Assembly: GCA_020216785.1 (NCBI GenBank)
Contig: JAIWNO010000110.1
Span: forward strand, 1-10,000
Direction of reading: 5' to 3'
Source of the DNA: Desulfomonile sp.
Lineage (GTDB): Bacteria > Desulfobacterota > Desulfomonilia > Desulfomonilales > Desulfomonilaceae
Length of the DNA stretch: 10,000 nucleotides
Shown: piece after piece, positions 6,886 to 10,000 of the stretch
Layout: each line of letters starts with the position of its first letter
Position numbering within the stretch: the stretch's first letter is position 1
Notes under the pieces: model-generated
The model's database searches: none
What the model saw: the letters and a program-made list of their open reading frames with translations, nothing else
Told to the model about the DNA's origin: nothing
Made by a program: the position numbers and the translations under genes

Positions 6886-7506
6886 GTGAACAGGAACCTT
6901 CAACTAATCTGGAACGGATTGATTCCGGAGAACCCGATATTCCGCCTCGCTCTGAGTTTGTGCCCTTCCGTGGCGGTGACTACATCCGTGAAGAACGGAC
7001 TGATGCTTGGGCTTGCGGTGGTATTCGTCCAGGTGTTTTCCAGTTGTACGGTTGCGCTCTTTCGCTCGTACATCAATCCAAGAATACGCATTCCCGCGTA
7101 CGTTCTGATTATTGCGCTCTGGGTGAGCGTTATCGACATGATCTTACCGGTGGTATCGCCGGCGGTGTATAAAGAAGTGGCCCTCTTCGTGAAGCTCATT
7201 GTGGCCTTCGCGATCATCATTTCGCGACTGGAACTGTTCGCGTCCAAAGAGCCTTTCGTTCCATCCTTTTTCGACGGGTTCGGCATGGGGATCGGATTTC
7301 TGTTTGGGCTGTGCCTCATCGGCGCGATCCGAGAGCTTTCCGGAGCGGGTACACTTTACGGGTTCGACGTTCTTGGCTTCCGGCCGCTGTTGGTGATGAT
7401 CCTTCCCGCGGGAGGCTTCTTCGTCATCGGCTTCATCATGGCCGGCATGAACTACATTGAATATAAGCTCACGGGCAAAATACCGTCAGCGGGAGGAGCG
7501 CACTGA
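6886..7506 (+). CDS. rnfE: Ion-translocating electron transport complex subunit E (membrane)
   Basis: RnfE (NqrD homologue) is a six-helix membrane subunit. It pairs with RnfA and, in solved Rnf/NQR structures, shares an intramembrane [2Fe-2S] cluster. From the GTG at 6886 it has 206 residues. NGLIPENP (10-17) and LSLCPSVAVT (23-32) match the family start, followed by RIRIPAYVLIIA (67-78) and GAIRELSGAGTLYG (147-159). The first cluster-ligand cysteine, C26, is present. The second, normally in a TNCI context in the helix before GRAEAFA, is replaced: residues 106-110 read VAFAI, with A109 (codon 7210-7212, GCG) at the Cys position. Two adjacent GTG codons (6883, 6886) could start the gene; the second gives the better spacing, 6 nt from GGAGG at 6875-6879. 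An ATG at 6881 leads to a stop after two codons. The gene overlaps neither neighbour, but rnfA begins 1 nt after its stop. Confidence 0.94.
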   Translation: MNRNLQLIWNGLIPENPIFRLALSLCPSVAVTTSVKNGLMLGLAVVFVQVFSSCTVALFRSYINPRIRIPAYVLIIALWVSVIDMILPVVSPAVYKEVALFVKLIVAFAIIISRLELFASKEPFVPSFFDGFGMGIGFLFGLCLIGAIRELSGAGTLYGFDVLGFRPLLVMILPAGGFFVIGFIMAGMNYIEYKLTGKIPSAGGAH

Positions 7507-7507
7507 C

Positions 7508-8458
7508 ATGAAGACTCTTCGACTCGTGTCAACGGCTATTGCGATCGTCATCCTGCTGCTGGCGTCTATGCCTGCCTTCGCAGATTTCGCCCTGAAGGGC
7601 TCCTTCGAAAAAGACAAGTCTATCAAGCTCTTCTTTGGGATGCCGGTCGATGAAACCTGGGCTACCAACAAGGCCAACTACACCGTGTACGAGAAGACGG
7701 ACCCCGACATTCTCATGCCGGTGGAATCCATTGCTTTGGATGCGCCACGCACGACCGTGACTCTTACGTTCAAGGAACCGCTCAATCAGACGAGTGAATA
7801 TGTGGTTGACGTGAAGGACCTCACTTCTGCGGGCAAGGTGGTCGGTAGCGGCACGTTCACGGTGAAAAAGAGCCAGGTCTCTGTACTATTGGGCATCATT
7901 ATCGGCGCGATGCTCATAAACAACTTCGTGTTCACGAAGTACCTGGGTCTCTGCATTTTCTTCGGCGTGTCGCAGAAGAAGGAGACTGCAATCGGAATGG
8001 GGATTACCTTTACCCTGGTCATGATCTTGAGCGCCATCATGTGCTGGGCGCTTTACAGCTTTGTTCTCTTGCCCTTGAATTTGAGCTTCCTGAAGATTAT
8101 TGTATTTATCGGGACCGTATCTATCTTTGTCCAAGCGGTGGATACCATCCTGAGAAAGATCAATCCGTATCTGTTCAAGCGGTTGGGCGTGTACCTCGTC
8201 CTTATCGTCACCAACTGTATCATTCTTGCGGTGCCGCTGCTTAACGCCGACAGTGCGGCCGGTCCGTTCGAGAGTTTAAGCCTCGGGGTCGGCGCGGGTG
8301 TTGGGTTCGCTATCGCGCTCTTCCTTATGGCGTGCGTCCGTGAGAAACTTGAGGTGTGCCGTGTGCCGGCCACCTTTGTAGGATTGCCCATCGCCTTTAT
8401 CGTAGCGGGGCTGTTTGCCCTGGCGTTTCTTGGGTTTTCGGGCTTGTCTATATTCTAA
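7508..8458 (+). CDS. rnfA: Ion-translocating electron transport complex subunit A with fused N-terminal Ig-like periplasmic domain
   Basis: RnfA (NqrE homologue) is normally a ~190-residue, six-helix membrane subunit. This one has 316 residues in one uninterrupted frame. Residues 1-25 form a signal peptide (hydrophobic 5-20, AFA cleavage site). Residues ~27-118 are a beta-rich domain like bacterial SbsA-type Ig domains: PVDETWATNKANYTVYE (46-62), RTTVTLTFKEPL (81-92) and EYVVDVKDLTSAGK (97-110). The RnfA core runs from ~124 to 316, with NNFVFTKYLGLC149 and LIVTNC237 keeping both cluster-ligand cysteines, then VREKLEVCRVPATFVG (277-292) and GFSGL at the end. The basic segment SQKK after the first core helix predicts an N-out topology, consistent with an exported fused domain. 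The start has a strong GGGAGGAG at 7491-7498. An earlier in-frame start at 7457 would lie inside rnfE and is unlikely. The core identity is certain; the Ig-like assignment is by pattern. Confidence 0.94.
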   Translation: MKTLRLVSTAIAIVILLLASMPAFADFALKGSFEKDKSIKLFFGMPVDETWATNKANYTVYEKTDPDILMPVESIALDAPRTTVTLTFKEPLNQTSEYVVDVKDLTSAGKVVGSGTFTVKKSQVSVLLGIIIGAMLINNFVFTKYLGLCIFFGVSQKKETAIGMGITFTLVMILSAIMCWALYSFVLLPLNLSFLKIIVFIGTVSIFVQAVDTILRKINPYLFKRLGVYLVLIVTNCIILAVPLLNADSAAGPFESLSLGVGAGVGFAIALFLMACVREKLEVCRVPATFVGLPIAFIVAGLFALAFLGFSGLSIF

Positions 8459-8476
8459 TGACTTCCGAGCGCCCGG

Positions 8477-8505
8477 ATGGTTTGGCGTGAGTCGTTGCCA
8501 ACCAT
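8477..8505 (+). other. Hairpin in the rnfA-rnfB spacer
   Basis: ATGGTTTGGC (8477-8486) pairs with GCCAACCAT (8497-8505), nine base pairs with one bulged T and a 10-nt loop. It is not followed by a U-run, so it should not terminate transcription. It sits in the widest gap (71 nt) of the downstream half of the operon and could affect RNA stability or processing between rnfA and rnfB. Confidence 0.4.
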
Positions 8506-8529
8506 GATTCAGCCGAGAGGTGCGACAAA

Positions 8530-9441
8530 ATGTCAGAAGTATGGACCACTGCAGCCGCCGGCACGGCGTTCTTTGCAGTGTTCGGGATCGCAACCGGGAT
8601 TGCGCTCGCTTATGCAGCGAAGCGTTTTGCGGTAAAGATAGACCCGAAGATCGAGGCCGTGCGGGGCTGTCTGCCCGGCGCAAACTGCGGTGCCTGCGGA
8701 TTCGCAGGTTGTGAATCCTACGCGGAGGCGGTCGTGACCGATCCGAGTTGTCCGGTGAACAAGTGCGCTCCCGGCAAAGGCGCTGTCGCGGAAAAAGTGG
8801 CCGCGATCACGGGAAAAGCAGCCGGCGAGGCGAGTGAGGTCGTATCAGTGCTCCGCTGCTCCCGAAATGAGGGCGAAGTCCGTAGAAAGCACGAATATGT
8901 CGGATTTGACTCGTGCGCCGCAGCGAGCATTGCATTCGGAGGTCCGTACGAGTGCGAATTCGCGTGCATCGGGTACGGCGACTGCGAGCACGCGTGCCCC
9001 TTCCATGCGATCCACATGAAGGACGGTATGCCGGTAATCGACCCGGACGCGTGCACAGGATGCGGCGTCTGCATCAAGACATGCCCCAAGGGCGTGTTGC
9101 AGCTCCTTCCTAAGAACGCGCCGGTGTACGTCCCGTGCAGTTCGAAGGACAAGGGCAAGAGCGTCACCAATGTGTGCAAGGCCGGCTGCATCTCCTGCCT
9201 CGCGTGCACTCGCAAGGCCAAGGATGTGGTGACTCTGACCAACGACCGCATCGAGATCGACTACGAGAAGCTCACCGAAGAACAGGCCAAGGCCGCTGTG
9301 TGGGCTTGCAACCGTCAGTTTATCTTCCGGTACCGCGACCCGGAAAAGCAGGCTCGAGCGGTGGCGGAAATCAAAGCCGAACAGGCGGCGAAGAAGGCCG
9401 CGGCCGCGGCCAAGAAGGCCGAAGAAGCGGCTGAAGCATGA
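8530..9441 (+). CDS. rnfB: Ion-translocating electron transport complex subunit B (polyferredoxin)
   Basis: RnfB is the membrane-anchored, cytoplasmic Fe-S subunit that accepts electrons from reduced ferredoxin. It has 303 residues. The anchor helix is ~7-30. The Fe-S domain typical of the family (PF04060) spans ~44-82 with LPGANC53GAC56GFAGC61 and C79. After a conserved C110 and C129 comes a full two-cluster ferredoxin: C142/C146/C152/C156-P and C175/C178/C181/C185-P. A further ferredoxin-like unit (203-266) keeps C220, C223, C226 and C260. It has A230 where the fourth cysteine of its first motif is expected, and TEEQAKAAVWA in place of the first three cysteines of its second motif. The tail (~275-303) is almost all Ala, Lys and Glu. 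GAGAGG at 8515-8520 precedes the ATG by 9 nt. It is the last gene of the operon and is followed by a terminator. Confidence 0.95.
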   Translation: MSEVWTTAAAGTAFFAVFGIATGIALAYAAKRFAVKIDPKIEAVRGCLPGANCGACGFAGCESYAEAVVTDPSCPVNKCAPGKGAVAEKVAAITGKAAGEASEVVSVLRCSRNEGEVRRKHEYVGFDSCAAASIAFGGPYECEFACIGYGDCEHACPFHAIHMKDGMPVIDPDACTGCGVCIKTCPKGVLQLLPKNAPVYVPCSSKDKGKSVTNVCKAGCISCLACTRKAKDVVTLTNDRIEIDYEKLTEEQAKAAVWACNRQFIFRYRDPEKQARAVAEIKAEQAAKKAAAAAKKAEEAAEA

Positions 9442-9473
9442 CGCGCGAGCGTTCCGCATACTTCCCAAATCGT

Positions 9474-9500
9474 AGGGGCGACTGTGCGGTCGCCCCTTTT
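9474..9500 (+). terminator. Rho-independent terminator of the rnf operon
   Basis: AGGGGCGAC (9474-9482) and GTCGCCCCT (9489-9497) form a perfect 9-bp, GC-rich stem with a 6-nt loop, followed by further T residues to 9500 (TTTT in all). It lies 32 nt after the rnfB stop, the expected place for the operon's end. The sequence also resembles dispersed GGGGCGAC/GTCGCCCC palindromes seen in many environmental genomes, so it may be a repeat copy serving as terminator. Confidence 0.75.
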
Positions 9501-9505
9501 CAATG

Positions 9506-9538
9506 TCCCCAGCATAATTGATTCCTTCAATTTGGGGA
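9506..9538. other. Second, bulged hairpin after the terminator
   Basis: Outer arms TCCCCA (9506-9511) and TGGGGA (9533-9538) enclose inner arms AATTGA (9516-9521) and TCAATT (9527-9532). The loop is 5 nt and a GCAT bulge lies on the 5' side. All twelve pairs are Watson-Crick. It has only an AAA run afterwards on the plus strand, so it is not an obvious terminator in that direction. Its role is unknown; it could be part of a repeat with the preceding palindrome. Confidence 0.4.
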
Positions 9539-9606
9539 AAGGCCGTCCCGAGTACGGAACGCCGGGATCTCTTTGCCCGCGCATGGTTCGTTCCTTTTCC
9601 TGGTTG

Positions 9607-9636
9607 TTGAACCCTATCGCGCTTTCAGGTTAAGAT
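9607..9636 (+). promoter_or_regulatory. Weak candidate promoter for ligA
   Basis: TTGAAC (9607-9612) and TAAGAT (9631-9636) are 4/6 matches to the -35 and -10 consensus with an 18-nt spacer, about 55 nt before the ligA start. A terminator upstream means ligA needs its own promoter, which makes the location sensible, but the match is modest. Confidence 0.3.
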
Positions 9637-9691
9637 CACCTTTGGGTCCTCGTAAGAAGCTGTCTGCTCAACTTTCCGAAGGCGTGTTGCA

Positions 9692-10000
9692 ATGACTGAA
9701 ACCGATCGGACGGAAGAGAGAGGCGACACCGAGATCGCCCGTGAATTGGAAGAGCTGCGGGAGGTGATCAGGTACCACGATCATAGGTACTACGTCCTCG
9801 ACAGCCCCGAGATCTCCGACCAGGAATACGACCGCCTGTTCCGCAGGCTGGAAGAGCTGGAACGAGCCTATCCCCACTTGATCACTCCGGATTCCCCGAC
9901 TCACCGCGTCGGCGGAGTGCCCCTGGAGAAATTCACTCAGGTCACGCACGCAAGCCCCATGCTCTCGCTTGCAAATGTGTTCGACGAAGAGGAGTTCCTC
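9692..10000 (+). CDS. ligA: NAD-dependent DNA ligase, N-terminal part, truncated by window end
   Basis: The first 103 codons of LigA, the essential ligase that seals nicks during replication and repair using NAD+. Visible are the Ia domain with YYVLDSPEISDQEYD (about 34-48), which binds the NMN half of NAD+ and carries the conserved Tyr pair and D-x-x-YD, then TPDSPTHRVGG (66-76), and the start of the adenylation domain with HASPMLSLANVFDEEE. The catalytic Lys (KxDG) would lie just beyond the window. The first ~14 residues are a charged, variable extension. The start ATG is preceded by GAAGG at 9678-9682. It is separated from rnfB by 250 nt holding a terminator, so it is probably a separate transcription unit. 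Confidence 0.95.
   Translation, partial: MTETDRTEERGDTEIARELEELREVIRYHDHRYYVLDSPEISDQEYDRLFRRLEELERAYPHLITPDSPTHRVGGVPLEKFTQVTHASPMLSLANVFDEEEFL

Noticed and set aside
1..10000. CRISPR arrays, insertion sequences, transposases, phage genes
   Set aside because: No spaced direct repeats, transposase motifs or phage proteins were seen in the window.

Overview
The window reads as a bacterial chromosome segment with moderately high GC, dense coding and short operon spacing. Its centre is a complete six-gene rnf operon in the order C-D-G-E-A-B, encoding a ferredoxin:NAD+ oxidoreductase that pumps ions. That gene order, the long cysteine-rich RnfB and the neighbouring housekeeping genes suggest an anaerobic Gram-negative bacterium, possibly of the Desulfobacterota (former Deltaproteobacteria). 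The lineage is an inference; no 16S or other decisive marker is present.

Layout. 1-572: the 3' end of a sensor histidine kinase (ATPase domain). 694-1311 and 1328-1900: a secreted lytic transglycosylase and the phospholipid enzyme PgsA, 16 nt apart on the + strand. 1912-1997 (-): a tRNA-Ser(UGA) with a plausible promoter just upstream. 2058-3119 (-): a 353-residue soluble protein of unknown family. 3120-3438: a divergent non-coding region with a near-consensus sigma70-type promoter facing the rnf genes. 3439-9441: rnfC, rnfD, rnfG, rnfE, rnfA and rnfB. 9474-9500: an intrinsic terminator, then another hairpin. 9692-10000: the 5' end of ligA (NAD-dependent DNA ligase), running off the window.

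How the genes work together. RnfB and RnfC carry the cytoplasmic Fe-S clusters and the NADH/FMN site. RnfD and RnfG carry covalently bound FMN. RnfA and RnfE form the inverted pair of membrane subunits that in solved Rnf and Na+-NQR structures hold a [2Fe-2S] cluster within the membrane.

The operon is intact but unusual in four ways. (1) RnfA carries a signal peptide and an Ig-like periplasmic domain of about 90 residues fused in frame before its first membrane helix. (2) RnfE has Ala where its second cluster-ligand cysteine is expected. (3) The C-terminal ferredoxin domain of RnfB has lost exactly the four cysteines that would bind one cluster and kept the four that bind the other. (4) RnfG is roughly 100 residues longer than the E. 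coli type. No multihaem cytochrome, apbE or rnfH gene is seen next to the operon. Taken together, this looks like a structurally divergent Rnf class.
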